Of a DNA stretch of 64,000 nt, positions 43,958-53,634 are shown piece after piece (the stretch's first letter is position 1; each line of letters begins with the position of its first letter). The notes below the pieces were generated by a model. It was given only the letters and a program-made list of their open reading frames with translations, had not been told where the DNA came from and made no database searches. The position numbers were made by a program, and so were the translations under genes. The stretch covers positions 1 to 64,000 of the forward strand of contig NZ_JABSNL010000012.1 of assembly GCF_013294025.1 (NCBI RefSeq). The letters run 5' to 3'. The stretch comes from Flavobacterium aeripolare (lineage in GTDB: Bacteria > Bacteroidota > Bacteroidia > Flavobacteriales > Flavobacteriaceae).

Positions 43958-46379
43958 TCGCTGTTTGTATCGCTTTCACAAGTAAATTTACGTTTTCTTC
44001 TAATGTTTTAAACAGTGCTATTAACGCTGGTTGACTGTGATCGTTAATCTCAAGATTGTTTAAGATTGCAGCGCTATCTGTAGCTTCAATTTGTTTGAAC
44101 ATAGGAGCCATTCTGTGTGCAACCATTTTAACGGTGGCAAAATCACTGCCTTCAATAGCTTCGTGCAACAGCTCCATGTTTGTAGTAGTCGATTCTATAA
44201 AAGAGGTTAATACTGCGTTTACGGCCTCATTGTCATTGTTCAAAAAAGAGTGTAGCGAGCGCAAAGTAAACAGTTCACTTTCCTCTTTTAATGTCTCTAC
44301 TTCTTGTTGAATAGGAATCATCTGCTCGTTCAACACGGCGCTAACAGTAGTTAGTAATGTTGTGGTAGTATACGGCTTTTTAATAACCGTTGTAAATCCT
44401 GTTTTACCATAAATATCGGGACCCAAATCGTTTCTTCCCGTTACAGCTACAATAGGTTGGTCGTTATAATTTTCAATGTCTTTTGCTGCTCTCGAAAAAG
44501 TAAAACCATCCATTGCTGGCATTTGTATGTCGGTGATGACCAAATCAAAAGCGGTTACTGCCATTTCTTTTAATGCGATGTGGGCATTGTCAAATGGTAG
44601 TACAGTATAATTATGTTGTCGTAATACTTCTGTTGTTAGTTTCAATAAATCGGTGTCGTCATCAACTACTACAATGGTTTTTGATCCCATTGGTTTTATT
44701 TTCGAAAATTGATTTGTAGGTACTGATAATATTGTGTCATCATAATTGAGTGGCAACTCAACTAGAAACGCACTTCCTTTTTCATTGCTTTCTTTTAATG
44801 ATAGCGTACCGCCAAGAAGCGAAATTATTTTTTTAGAAATTGCTAATCCTAGTCCAGTGCCTCCGTACTTTTTTTCTATGTTTTCATTGGCTTGTGCAAA
44901 TTCTTCAAATACTAAATCTTGACTGTCTTCTTCAATTCCTATTCCTGAATCTTGAATTGTAATAGCGACTGTAGTATTATTTTTTACGCTAGCATTAATG
45001 GTGATGCGTCCCTCTTCAGTAAATTTATAAGCGTTACCTATAATGTTTGTAAGCACTTGTTTTAATCTAAAAGGATCTGCAATTATATTTTGATTCAATG
45101 CGCTATCTGCAGTGATTTTTAAGGCTATTTTTTTATGTGAAAATACAGATTGAACACTTTTTGCAATCTCGTCCATCATATCGGGTAGTGAAAAACTGGT
45201 ATTTTCAATGGCGATTTTTCCTGCTTCGATTTGGGAGAAATCTAAAAGGTCTTGTACTAATCTCGAAATATATTCTGACGAGTTCTTAACATTTTGAGTA
45301 AAGTATTTTTGCTTTGCCGTCAATGGAGAATTGCCTAACATCTCAATATAACCCATAATAGTGCTTAAGGGCGTTTTAAGGTCGTGACTCACCGTAGAGA
45401 TGAGTTGTTCTCTGCTTTTTAAGAGATTTTTAGTTTTAAAGTTGGCAATCTCTAATTGCTTTTTATAGGATTGCGTTTTTGAAAAATCACTAGTAATTAA
45501 TATCGAAAAGAAAACGGTAAGCAGTAAGCCTACAGCGGCGGCGGCAGTTACTATTTGATTGATTTTCTTTAAAGATTTTTCTTTTTCAGTATTATTTTGA
45601 ACAGAATATACGATAATCTCTCGCTCAATAATTCGCAATACTTTTCTCAATTTCTCTGAGATTAATATCTCATTTCTTAAGAGTTTGTTTTCTTGAATGT
45701 TTACAGATTCTTTTTGTTTTGCCGTTTCTTTCTTGACGGTGCTCAGCAGTCGCTTTGAGGCTGCTAAAATAGAATCCGTTACTTTTTTAGTAAGGGTGTT
45801 TGTGCTGTCATCAGGGATATTTTGATTCAAATAATCCACATATTTTTGCAGTACATTACGCTGGTAAGTTCCCAGTGCGGCAGGGTTTTTAGTGAAATCA
45901 TTGAGCTCAAGTTTGCGCAAGGATGATTCTAATTTTGAAATTTCATTAATAGCATTGCTTACAGATTCTTCATCATTGCCTTGATTTTTTATGGCGCGTA
46001 ATTGCCTAATATTATTATTCTTTTCTGATAATAATATATTGACGCTATCTAATAACTTAATTTGGTATTTAGTAGAAACGATTTTCTTTAATGCGTTTAT
46101 TTTAAACTGCAATGAATCAGTTTCTAGAACGTAATTTTGAAAATCTGCTTCAGAATTTGTTTGGATGGTCTTTCGAGCTAAACTCTCTGTTTTATAAACA
46201 CTGGTAAAGAGCTTGGTGACTTTTAAAACCTTGTTTTTTTCGAAAATTATCTTTTTTTCAATGTTGGTATAAACCACATTTTCTGAATATAAAATCCACC
46301 CCACACTCATTACTAATGCCGCTAAGGCTAGGTAACTGATAAAAACCTTGACAGGTATATTACTGCTCTTATTTCCCAT
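43950..46379 (-). CDS. Hybrid sensor histidine kinase with receiver and HPt domains
   Basis: This 809-residue membrane kinase has TM1 at about residues 12-30 and TM2 near 272-292, enclosing a periplasmic, helical sensor region of about 240 residues with coiled-coil character. The HisKA domain holds the H-box (TVSHDLKTPLSTIMGY), and the HATPase domain has the N-box (IIGNAYKFTEEG) and GTGLGLAISK. A receiver domain follows (VVDDDTDLL, Asp in ITDIQMPAMDG). The C-terminal HPt domain has His in MVAHRMAPMFKQI. The full HK-REC-HPt relay in one chain implies phosphotransfer onward to a separate regulator, most simply the convergent NtrC-type protein. Confidence 0.92.
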   Translation of the reverse strand: MGNKSSNIPVKVFISYLALAALVMSVGWILYSENVVYTNIEKKIIFEKNKVLKVTKLFTSVYKTESLARKTIQTNSEADFQNYVLETDSLQFKINALKKIVSTKYQIKLLDSVNILLSEKNNNIRQLRAIKNQGNDEESVSNAINEISKLESSLRKLELNDFTKNPAALGTYQRNVLQKYVDYLNQNIPDDSTNTLTKKVTDSILAASKRLLSTVKKETAKQKESVNIQENKLLRNEILISEKLRKVLRIIEREIIVYSVQNNTEKEKSLKKINQIVTAAAAVGLLLTVFFSILITSDFSKTQSYKKQLEIANFKTKNLLKSREQLISTVSHDLKTPLSTIMGYIEMLGNSPLTAKQKYFTQNVKNSSEYISRLVQDLLDFSQIEAGKIAIENTSFSLPDMMDEIAKSVQSVFSHKKIALKITADSALNQNIIADPFRLKQVLTNIIGNAYKFTEEGRITINASVKNNTTVAITIQDSGIGIEEDSQDLVFEEFAQANENIEKKYGGTGLGLAISKKIISLLGGTLSLKESNEKGSAFLVELPLNYDDTILSVPTNQFSKIKPMGSKTIVVVDDDTDLLKLTTEVLRQHNYTVLPFDNAHIALKEMAVTAFDLVITDIQMPAMDGFTFSRAAKDIENYNDQPIVAVTGRNDLGPDIYGKTGFTTVIKKPYTTTTLLTTVSAVLNEQMIPIQQEVETLKEESELFTLRSLHSFLNNDNEAVNAVLTSFIESTTTNMELLHEAIEGSDFATVKMVAHRMAPMFKQIEATDSAAILNNLEINDHSQPALIALFKTLEENVNLLVKAIQTAIN

Positions 46380-46471
46380 TTTTTAGTGTTAATGCGGGGT
46401 AGATTTATATTGTTATCGTGAAGTAATTATAGCTACATTCACGATAATTAGTTACAGCTGTACGCTACTAA

Positions 46472-47668
46472 TTATGCTCCTATTTTCTTGGCAATGTCTG
46501 TTGGGATCGCTGCTTTATTAACCATAAAAGAAGTTGTTTTATATTTTACAAAATTCTTAGTAACATATAAATATCCTTTGTAGTCATTTGTCACTCCCCA
46601 AGAATTTTTAACGATGTAGTATTCTTTTCCAGTTTGGTCTTTTGCAAGCCCTACAATATGCATCGCGTGATCATCTGTAGTTTGATAATTATCAAATGCT
46701 TTTTGACGCAATTCTTCAGTGATTTCTAATTCTGGTTTAGGTCCATTGAACATGTTTTCTTTTTCTTCAGTAGTCATGTCCTCTGCCTTTTTTGTAGGAA
46801 CGTATGCCACACCATTTTTCCAACTGAAGCTTTTTTCACTTACATCAGATGCCCATGCCACAGTATAACCCGTTTTTAATGCATTGTCAATAATTGAAGT
46901 CATGTCGTTCATCTTGACGTTGTACACCAAGTCAAATGACCAGTTATCAGGAACCATCATCATCGTTTTTGCGTAGTAAGGCTCAGTAGAATAAGAAGCA
47001 AATTCTACGTACTCATCAGGATTAATTCCTACCACTTCTTTAGCAAATGATTGCGGTGTGTAGTTCTTACCTTTGTAATCAAAGTTTTTAGGAACTTCTC
47101 CTAGGTAAGAATCAATAACTGCTGCGTATGCTTTTTCCCAGTTAGGTGTCAATTCACCATTTGGATTTTTTACTACTGCTGCTAACATTGCTTCAGTAAT
47201 ACCTGCCATTTCAGCAAATTTGTTCTTTGTTGTACCGTAATTTAATCCGCTGTACACTGATTGTGGTACCGCTCCGTATTTTCTAAACATGTTTGTTACA
47301 TCATGTAATTCTCCTCCGTCTCCTAGCGTTACTGCGCCATGCATGCGCACATAGTTTTTACCTTTTTCAACATAGGCATTACGTGCCGAAAATACTTGAG
47401 AAAGTTCTACGGGTTGTTTTCCCATTCTAATCATTTCTGACTCTAAGTAAGAATTAGTCGAATAACTCCAGCATGTCCCTGACGAACCTTGATTTTTTAT
47501 AGAGGTGTTTCCTAGATTGATGATATCAGTAAAGGTGAAACTTTCAGCGCTTTTTGCACTGATGTTTACTTTTAACGAATTTACTAATCCATCTTGTGCT
47601 GAAACAGAATTCATGCTTAACGCTATTGCTGATGCGATGAATAAGTTTTTAATAGGGAATTTATACAT
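46472..47668 (-). CDS. C1 family (papain/bleomycin-hydrolase-like) peptidase
   Basis: This is a 398-residue secreted cysteine peptidase with a signal peptide of about 24 residues (IASAIALSMNSVSAQ). The catalytic Cys is in QGSSGTCWSYSTNSYLE, the His in TDDHAMHIVGLA and the Asn in YYIVKNSWGV. The arrangement matches aminopeptidase C / bleomycin hydrolase (C1B), but here exported. It lies next to an S9 peptidase in the same orientation, suggesting a shared role in digesting exported or environmental peptides. Its own leader shows no perfect promoter match. Confidence 0.92.
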   Translation of the reverse strand: MYKFPIKNLFIASAIALSMNSVSAQDGLVNSLKVNISAKSAESFTFTDIINLGNTSIKNQGSSGTCWSYSTNSYLESEMIRMGKQPVELSQVFSARNAYVEKGKNYVRMHGAVTLGDGGELHDVTNMFRKYGAVPQSVYSGLNYGTTKNKFAEMAGITEAMLAAVVKNPNGELTPNWEKAYAAVIDSYLGEVPKNFDYKGKNYTPQSFAKEVVGINPDEYVEFASYSTEPYYAKTMMMVPDNWSFDLVYNVKMNDMTSIIDNALKTGYTVAWASDVSEKSFSWKNGVAYVPTKKAEDMTTEEKENMFNGPKPELEITEELRQKAFDNYQTTDDHAMHIVGLAKDQTGKEYYIVKNSWGVTNDYKGYLYVTKNFVKYKTTSFMVNKAAIPTDIAKKIGA

Positions 47669-47747
47669 GAGATATTATTTGGTTACGATATTTGTTGTTC
47701 TGTAATGAGATTTTAAGAATAAATGGTAATCGAAAATTCAAGTTTAA

Positions 47748-49649
47748 TTATAGCGTTTCTTTAAGCCATTTAAAGAATTCTCTTTGCCATACTTGCGCGT
47801 TTTGAGGTTTTAAAACCCAATGATTTTCTTCCGGAAAATATAAAAATCTGCTTTTTATTCCGCGCAATTGTGCTGCTTGAAATGCTTCTTGCCCTTGTCC
47901 TATTGGGACTCTAAAATCTTTACCACCTTGAATCACTAAGATAGGTGCGTTCCATTTGTCGACTAATGTAATTGGGTTAAAAGTAGTATAGGTTTTTTGC
48001 GCTACAGCATTGTCTTTTTCCCAGTATGCACCACCAAAATCCCAGTTGTTAAAGAAAACTTCTTCAGTAGTCCCAAACATACTTTGCGTATTAAAAACAC
48101 CATCGTGAGCAATAAATGTTTTAAAACGGTTGTTGTGAATTCCAGCTAAGTAAAAAGCAGAATACCCACCATAACTAGCTCCTACACATCCTAAACGGCT
48201 TTTGTCTACATAGCTTTCTTTGCTTACATCATCAATCGCAGATAGGTAATCGTCCATAACCTGGCCACCCCAATCTTTACTAATTGCTTCATTCCATTCA
48301 ACACCATGTCCTGGCATACCACGGCGGTTAGGCGCCACAACGATATAGCCGTTTGCTGCCATTAATTGAAAATTCCAACGGAAAGAATAAAACTGAGTCA
48401 AAGCGCTTTGTGGTCCTCCTTGACAATATAAAAGTGTAGGGTATTTTTTTGTTGCATCAAAGTTAGGAGGTAAGATAACCCATACTAACATTTTTTTGCC
48501 ATCAGTAGTCGTAACGTATCTTCTTTCAGTTTTGCTTAACGCCAATGTTTTATAAACATCAGTATTTACATTGGTGATTTGTTTCCAGTCATTTTTCTTT
48601 AAATCATAGGTAAAAATTTCTGCAGCGTGATTCATGTCTCCTCTTGTAACAAGAACATTATTTCCTGAAAAACCAATGATTTCATTTATGTCAAAATCAC
48701 CTTTTGTAACTTGAATTACTTGTATCGCAATTCTTGTAAGACCAGGAAAGTTTACTTCAAATAGTTGTTTTGTTCCGTCTACAGCAGCAATAAAATAGAT
48801 TTTTTTACCGTCAACACTCCACTTATAACTTTCAACGGTACCGTCCCAGTTTGCTGTTAAGTTCATTTTTTGACCTTTGAAATCAACAATCAAGTCATTT
48901 TTATCAGCTTCATAACCGTCACGTTTCATTTGTAACCACGTTATATTTCCTTCAGGAGAAAATTGTGGCGCAGTATCATATCCTAGGTTTCCTTCGGTTC
49001 TATTGATTGTTTTTCCAGTGGCTAGATTGTATTCAAAAATATCTGTATTTGTCGAAATAGCATATTGTGTGCCTGCTTTTTTCTTAGCTACGTATAGAAT
49101 GCTCTTGCTATCTGGTGACCAAATGTAATCTTCGTCACCTCCAAAAGGTTTTTGCGGACTATCGTATGCTTCGCCTTTTAAAATATCAATTCCGGTTGCA
49201 TCGGTTTTTGTTTCTTTGTAAAAAACATGATTGAATTTCCCTTCGTTCCAAGTATCCCAATGACGGTAATCTAAACCATCATAAATTTGAACTTCTGATT
49301 TTTCTAACTCTGGATAAAAATCTTTCCCATTTACTGCGTTGATTTTTACCTCTTCATTGTATGCTAAATACTTCGAGTCTAGTGAAATGTTTTTATTGAT
49401 TACAAGTCCTTCATAATCCTTTACTTCGGTGGCGTTTCCTCCATTTACAGGGATTGTATAATATTTAGAAGACGATTTGTTTTCTTCGATAGAAGGTGTT
49501 GTCACCTTGTAAACGATATTTTTACTGTCTTTAGAAATGCCTAAGGGAGATACTCTGCCTAATTTCCAGAGCAATTCTGGTGTCATTACGTTTTGGCTCA
49601 TTGCGCTTAAACTCATCATTGTTAATGTTGTAAGAAGAATTTTTTTCAT
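47748..49649 (-). CDS. S9 family peptidase (prolyl oligopeptidase/DPP-like)
   Basis: This is a 633-residue exported serine peptidase. The signal peptide ends MSLSAMSQ. Residues about 30-380 form a WD40/beta-propeller-like domain (WSPDSKSILYV, QFSPEGNITWL). The C-terminal alpha/beta hydrolase has the nucleophile in VGASYGGYSAF, the Asp in VIQGGKDFRVP and the His in FPEENHWVL. Such enzymes cleave dipeptides or acyl-amino acids from short peptides. It is monocistronic, or co-regulated with the C1 peptidase 79 bp downstream. Confidence 0.94.
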   Translation of the reverse strand: MKKILLTTLTMMSLSAMSQNVMTPELLWKLGRVSPLGISKDSKNIVYKVTTPSIEENKSSSKYYTIPVNGGNATEVKDYEGLVINKNISLDSKYLAYNEEVKINAVNGKDFYPELEKSEVQIYDGLDYRHWDTWNEGKFNHVFYKETKTDATGIDILKGEAYDSPQKPFGGDEDYIWSPDSKSILYVAKKKAGTQYAISTNTDIFEYNLATGKTINRTEGNLGYDTAPQFSPEGNITWLQMKRDGYEADKNDLIVDFKGQKMNLTANWDGTVESYKWSVDGKKIYFIAAVDGTKQLFEVNFPGLTRIAIQVIQVTKGDFDINEIIGFSGNNVLVTRGDMNHAAEIFTYDLKKNDWKQITNVNTDVYKTLALSKTERRYVTTTDGKKMLVWVILPPNFDATKKYPTLLYCQGGPQSALTQFYSFRWNFQLMAANGYIVVAPNRRGMPGHGVEWNEAISKDWGGQVMDDYLSAIDDVSKESYVDKSRLGCVGASYGGYSAFYLAGIHNNRFKTFIAHDGVFNTQSMFGTTEEVFFNNWDFGGAYWEKDNAVAQKTYTTFNPITLVDKWNAPILVIQGGKDFRVPIGQGQEAFQAAQLRGIKSRFLYFPEENHWVLKPQNAQVWQREFFKWLKETL

Positions 49650-49775
49650 GAAAATGCTTTTGTTTTTGGAATCTAAAAATACAATTTAATTCTAAATCGG
49701 GCTTGAGGATTTTGTTAAGTATTTCTAAATGTTAGTTTTTGCGTTTAAAATATTATTTTTATAAAAAATTAGGGC

Positions 49776-50888
49776 ATGAATTTAAGTTATTGGGAATTAA
49801 AAAATTGGTTTTCTAATGTAGATTATACCATTGTAGGAAGCGGGATTGTAGGCTTGCACGCTGCCTTACGCTTACGCGAAAGATTCCCAAATAGCAAGAT
49901 TTTACTGCTAGAGAAAGGCGTGCTTCCGCAAGGGGCAAGTACAAAGAATGCTGGTTTTGCATGTTTTGGTAGCCTTTCAGAAATCATGGATGACTTAAAA
50001 TCACACTCTGAAGAAGAGGTCGTCTCTTTAATCGAAAAGAGATGGAGGGGTTTGCAAATGCTGCGTAAAAATCTGGGTGATGATACGATAGATTTCAAAC
50101 CCTTTGGTGGGTACGAACTATTTACAGAACAAGACGAAAGTTTGTTTCAGGAGTGCTTGCGTGCTTTACCATTTGTAAACGAAATTCTAAGACCTCTTTT
50201 TAAAGCAAATGTCTTTAATAAAGAAGTTGATCGGTTTAGTTTTAAGGGTACAAACGAGTATTTAATTTTCAATCCATTTGAAGGGCAAATTGATACTGGG
50301 AACATGATGGAGGCACTGCTTAAAAAAGCCCACGCTGCTAACATTTTAATTTTGAATCAACAGACGGTCATTTCTTATGCTGATAAAGAAAATACTGTCG
50401 AAGTCGCTTTGAAGGATTTTAGTTTTTATACGAATAAGTTGTTGTTTGCTACAAATGGATTTTCGAACCAAATTACAAATGGCGCTGTTAAACCGGCAAG
50501 AGCTCAAGTAGTGATTACCGAACCGATTAAGAATCTAGATATCAAGGGAACGTTTCATTTAGATAAAGGCTATTATTATTTTCGAAATATAGGCGATCGC
50601 ATTTTACTAGGCGGTGGTAGAAACCTCAATTTTGATGCTGAAACCACCACAGAATTTGGTCAAACAGAAATTATACAAAACCGATTGGAACAACTATTAA
50701 AAGAAGTAATTTTGCCCGAGCAAGATTTTAAAATTGCACACCGCTGGAGTGGTATCATGGGAATAGGCAATAGCAAGAATCCTATTGTTTCACAGCTGTC
50801 AAATAATGTTTATTGTGGTGTGAGACTAGGAGGAATGGGTGTTGCAATAGGAAGTTTAATAGGACAAGAATTAGCAGATTTAATATAA
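49776..50888 (+). CDS. FAD-dependent oxidoreductase (DAO family)
   Basis: This 370-residue flavoenzyme has a Rossmann-type FAD site near its N-terminus (YTIVGSGIVGLHAAL, then ILLLEKG). The DAO-family block QGASTKNAGFACFGS and the C-terminal GIMGIGNSKNP...YCGVRLGGMGVAIG contact the flavin. The fold is that of glycine/D-amino-acid oxidases and thiamine-type deaminating oxidases; the substrate is unknown. It overlaps the start of mtgA by one base (TAATG). Confidence 0.88.
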   Translation: MNLSYWELKNWFSNVDYTIVGSGIVGLHAALRLRERFPNSKILLLEKGVLPQGASTKNAGFACFGSLSEIMDDLKSHSEEEVVSLIEKRWRGLQMLRKNLGDDTIDFKPFGGYELFTEQDESLFQECLRALPFVNEILRPLFKANVFNKEVDRFSFKGTNEYLIFNPFEGQIDTGNMMEALLKKAHAANILILNQQTVISYADKENTVEVALKDFSFYTNKLLFATNGFSNQITNGAVKPARAQVVITEPIKNLDIKGTFHLDKGYYYFRNIGDRILLGGGRNLNFDAETTTEFGQTEIIQNRLEQLLKEVILPEQDFKIAHRWSGIMGIGNSKNPIVSQLSNNVYCGVRLGGMGVAIGSLIGQELADLI

Positions 50889-51631
50889 TGGGAATAAAAG
50901 TTAGGCCTACAAATAGTAGTAAAAGGAAAACAAGTAAATCATCAGGTAGTTTTATGAAAAGCATTAGGACATTTATTTTAAAATTTTTTCTGTTCGGTAT
51001 CGGGTTGTCGGTATTTTTTGTTGTGCTTTTTAAATTTGTCCCTGTTCATTTTACGCCCTTGATGGTTATTCGCGCTTTCGAACATAAAAAAGCGGGTAAA
51101 GAAGCTGTTTTTAGTCACGATTGGGAACCACTAGAAAACATCTCAGTTAATTTACAAAAAGCGGTTATCGCTAGTGAAGATGGGAATTTCTTGAACCACA
51201 ATGGTTTTGATTTTATAGCCTTACAAAAAGCCTATAAAAACAACTCCCGAGGAAAAAACATCAAAGGAGGAAGCACGATTTCGCAACAAACGGCAAAAAA
51301 TGTCTTTTTATGGCAAGGACGTAGCTACTTACGTAAAGGTCTTGAGGCTTATTTTACAGTTTTAATTGAGCTAATCTGGGGAAAAGAACGCATCATGGAA
51401 GTGTATTTAAATAGCATTGAAATGGGAGATGGTGTCTATGGAGCACAAGCTGCTGCAGAGCACTGGTACCGTAAAGGCGCTGCTAATCTTACCCCTTTAC
51501 AAGCAGCTGGAATTGCTGCAATATTGCCTAATCCGCGCCGTTTTACTGCTACAAGTTCGTCTAGTTATATCAATAATAGAAAAACAAAAATTGTACGTGT
51601 CATGCGCACAGTTGGTAAAATTAACTACTAA
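50888..51631 (+). CDS. mtgA: Monofunctional biosynthetic peptidoglycan transglycosylase
   Basis: This is a 247-residue inner-membrane GT51 enzyme that polymerises lipid II into glycan strands without a transpeptidase domain. The start is the ATG at 50888 overlapping the upstream stop. A basic N-terminus is followed by one transmembrane helix (about residues 26-48). The GT51 motifs follow: VIASEDGNFLNHNGFD (catalytic Glu), GGSTISQQTAKNVFLW, KERIMEVYLNSIEMG and a C-terminal AAAEHWYRKGA block. Confidence 0.95.
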   Translation: MGIKVRPTNSSKRKTSKSSGSFMKSIRTFILKFFLFGIGLSVFFVVLFKFVPVHFTPLMVIRAFEHKKAGKEAVFSHDWEPLENISVNLQKAVIASEDGNFLNHNGFDFIALQKAYKNNSRGKNIKGGSTISQQTAKNVFLWQGRSYLRKGLEAYFTVLIELIWGKERIMEVYLNSIEMGDGVYGAQAAAEHWYRKGAANLTPLQAAGIAAILPNPRRFTATSSSSYINNRKTKIVRVMRTVGKINY

Positions 51632-52564
51632 ATGCATAGTAAATATCGCTTTCTAGCACTACTGTTTCTGTTGGCTTATGCCTCACATTCGCAAAGTACA
51701 AATGCTGAAGTGGGTATCATAACTGACAATGACTTGTATACTTCCTCTAAATACGACATGTATTATACTAACGGTTTAGAGTTATTTTATAAAAAGACTA
51801 TTGCAAATGATAATAGCAATGTATACAAGCAAACGCTAGGATTCAAGTTAGGGCAATACATTTACACACCGCGATTTATAGACACGCCTGACGAGGCAAT
51901 CATGGACCGTCCTTATGCGGGCTATTTGTTTGGAGAAATTGCGAGTTCGATATTCTACAAGAAGGAATCTGTATTGAGTTTGGATTTCCGTTTGGGGTAT
52001 TTGGGTCCTAATGCCTTTGGTAGGGAAACGCAAAAAGGCTTTCATGATCTCATAGGGTACAAAGAAGTCTTTGGTTGGGATAGCCAAATACAAAATGCTC
52101 TGGCAGTTCAAGCGCATGTTCTTTTTTCGAAAAAAATAGTGCAAAGTGTTAGTAGTGACTTTGTTGATTTCCATTTTAAATCAGAAGCTAGTTTGGGAAC
52201 CTTATTCACAGGCGTGTCTACCGGATTAGTAAGTAGAATAGGTTTTAAAAAATTAGCAGCAGTTTACGATTCTAATTTATATGGCGGTGCTGTAGGGAGT
52301 TCAGTTAGTGAATTTTACTTTTATATCGCACCAAGCATCAATTACCAAGTCTATGATGCCACCATTCAAGGGAGTATGTTTATTGACAATAGCCCGGTTA
52401 CGTTTAAACTAGTTCCATGGCGTTTTAATGGTGAGGCAGGTTTTAAGTATCGAAAGAATAATTGGAATCTATCCTATATTTTTATGTATCGTGGTCGCGA
52501 ATTACACCATCCTACAAATTCAGGTTATTTTTACGGATCCATTGGAGTTTCGTATTTATTGTAA
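51632..52564 (+). CDS. Lipid A deacylase LpxR family protein
   Basis: This is a 310-residue outer-membrane beta-barrel protein with a signal peptide ending YASHSQS. The N-terminal motif DNDLYTSSKYDMYYTNGLEL and the following DRPYAGYLFGE are characteristic of LpxR/DUF2219 proteins, which remove the 3'-acyloxyacyl chain of lipid A; the Asn, Asp and Tyr residues of these motifs correspond to the active-site cluster. It starts immediately after mtgA (adjacent stop and start), so the genes for cell-wall and lipid A modification are coupled. Confidence 0.88.
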   Translation: MHSKYRFLALLFLLAYASHSQSTNAEVGIITDNDLYTSSKYDMYYTNGLELFYKKTIANDNSNVYKQTLGFKLGQYIYTPRFIDTPDEAIMDRPYAGYLFGEIASSIFYKKESVLSLDFRLGYLGPNAFGRETQKGFHDLIGYKEVFGWDSQIQNALAVQAHVLFSKKIVQSVSSDFVDFHFKSEASLGTLFTGVSTGLVSRIGFKKLAAVYDSNLYGGAVGSSVSEFYFYIAPSINYQVYDATIQGSMFIDNSPVTFKLVPWRFNGEAGFKYRKNNWNLSYIFMYRGRELHHPTNSGYFYGSIGVSYLL

Positions 52565-52591
52565 CTCACAACAATCAAGAAAGAAGATGTC

Positions 52592-53431
52592 ATGGCAATA
52601 GAAAACATTCCAGAGGTTTATATAAAAGAGAAAGAAGTAAATAGCGGCTTACTCGTGTATGATTTTAAAATGACGAGCGATGTTGTAAAAAGCAAGGTAA
52701 ACTTGAGCATGAACATGTTCAGCTTTTTGCAAGTAGGGAAGAAGCAAGTCCACTTTGGGGATACTTCAATTGCGGTCAACAGCCAGCAATCGCTACTATT
52801 AAAAAAGGGAAACTGGTTGTGGACTGAATTATTAGACACAGAAACGATTTATTACTGCAAGCTGTTCTTTTTTTCGGAACACCAACTTTTAAAATTTTTA
52901 AAAAAGCATACAAAAAATACACAGCCGTACACAAATGAGGTAGCCTACTTTGTTATAGAGAATGATGATTATATAGGGTCGTTCTTGAACTCGCTTTCTA
53001 TTCTTCATCTGGATAATTCAGCGTATAGTGCTAATTTATTAGAGATAAAATTTGAGGAAATTATGCTGTACCTTCTAGCAAAGTACAAAGGGGCATTTGA
53101 GGATTTCTTACATTCTTTAATCTCTAACGAAGTTTCGCCATTTAAAAATGTGATAGAGAGTAATGTCTATTCGAACCTAAAACTAGAAGAGATTGCGTTT
53201 TTATGCAATATGAGTTTGTCTACCTTCAAGCGTCATTTTACTTTAGAATACAAAGAAGCACCTGGAAAGTGGTTGCAAGACAAGCGTCTTCAAAGAGCCA
53301 AAGATTTATTGCAAGAAGGAGTCTTAAAACCTTCAGACATTTATTTAGATGCGGGTTATAACAACCTGTCTAACTTTAGTATAGCCTTCAAAAATAAATT
53401 TGGAATAAGTCCAGTGGATATTTTGCAATAG
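52592..53431 (+). CDS. AraC family transcriptional regulator
   Basis: This is a 279-residue regulator. The N-terminal half (about 1-165) is a cupin-like sensing domain, and the C-terminal half has the two helix-turn-helix motifs of AraC: NLKLEEIAFLCNMSLSTFKR and KPSDIYLDAGYNNLSNFSIAFK, ending FGISPVDIL. It lies 200 bp upstream of the aldehyde dehydrogenase in the same direction and may control it. The effector is unknown. Confidence 0.9.
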   Translation: MAIENIPEVYIKEKEVNSGLLVYDFKMTSDVVKSKVNLSMNMFSFLQVGKKQVHFGDTSIAVNSQQSLLLKKGNWLWTELLDTETIYYCKLFFFSEHQLLKFLKKHTKNTQPYTNEVAYFVIENDDYIGSFLNSLSILHLDNSAYSANLLEIKFEEIMLYLLAKYKGAFEDFLHSLISNEVSPFKNVIESNVYSNLKLEEIAFLCNMSLSTFKRHFTLEYKEAPGKWLQDKRLQRAKDLLQEGVLKPSDIYLDAGYNNLSNFSIAFKNKFGISPVDILQ

Positions 53432-53567
53432 CGCGATTATTTTTAAAACACTGAAAAACAATTAAATACTATTTTTATTCGAATAAAAAGTAGCTGAGTT
53501 GGACTTTTTGGACTGTTTTCATAAGTTTTTGAACCGTATTGGTAATCAGATTGGTTTTGTGTATTGA

Positions 53568-53575
53568 TACCTTTG
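53568..53575 (+). promoter_or_regulatory. -7 promoter element of the aldehyde dehydrogenase gene
   Basis: TACCTTTG matches TAnnTTTG, 59 bp before the ATG at 53635. Upstream TTG boxes lie at non-ideal spacing (14 or 26 bp), as expected if an activator such as the adjacent AraC protein is needed. Confidence 0.5.
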
Positions 53576-53634
53576 CCTTGTAATTAAAACAAAGCGTTTT
53601 TAAAACGATTATAACAAATTAAATACAAACAGAT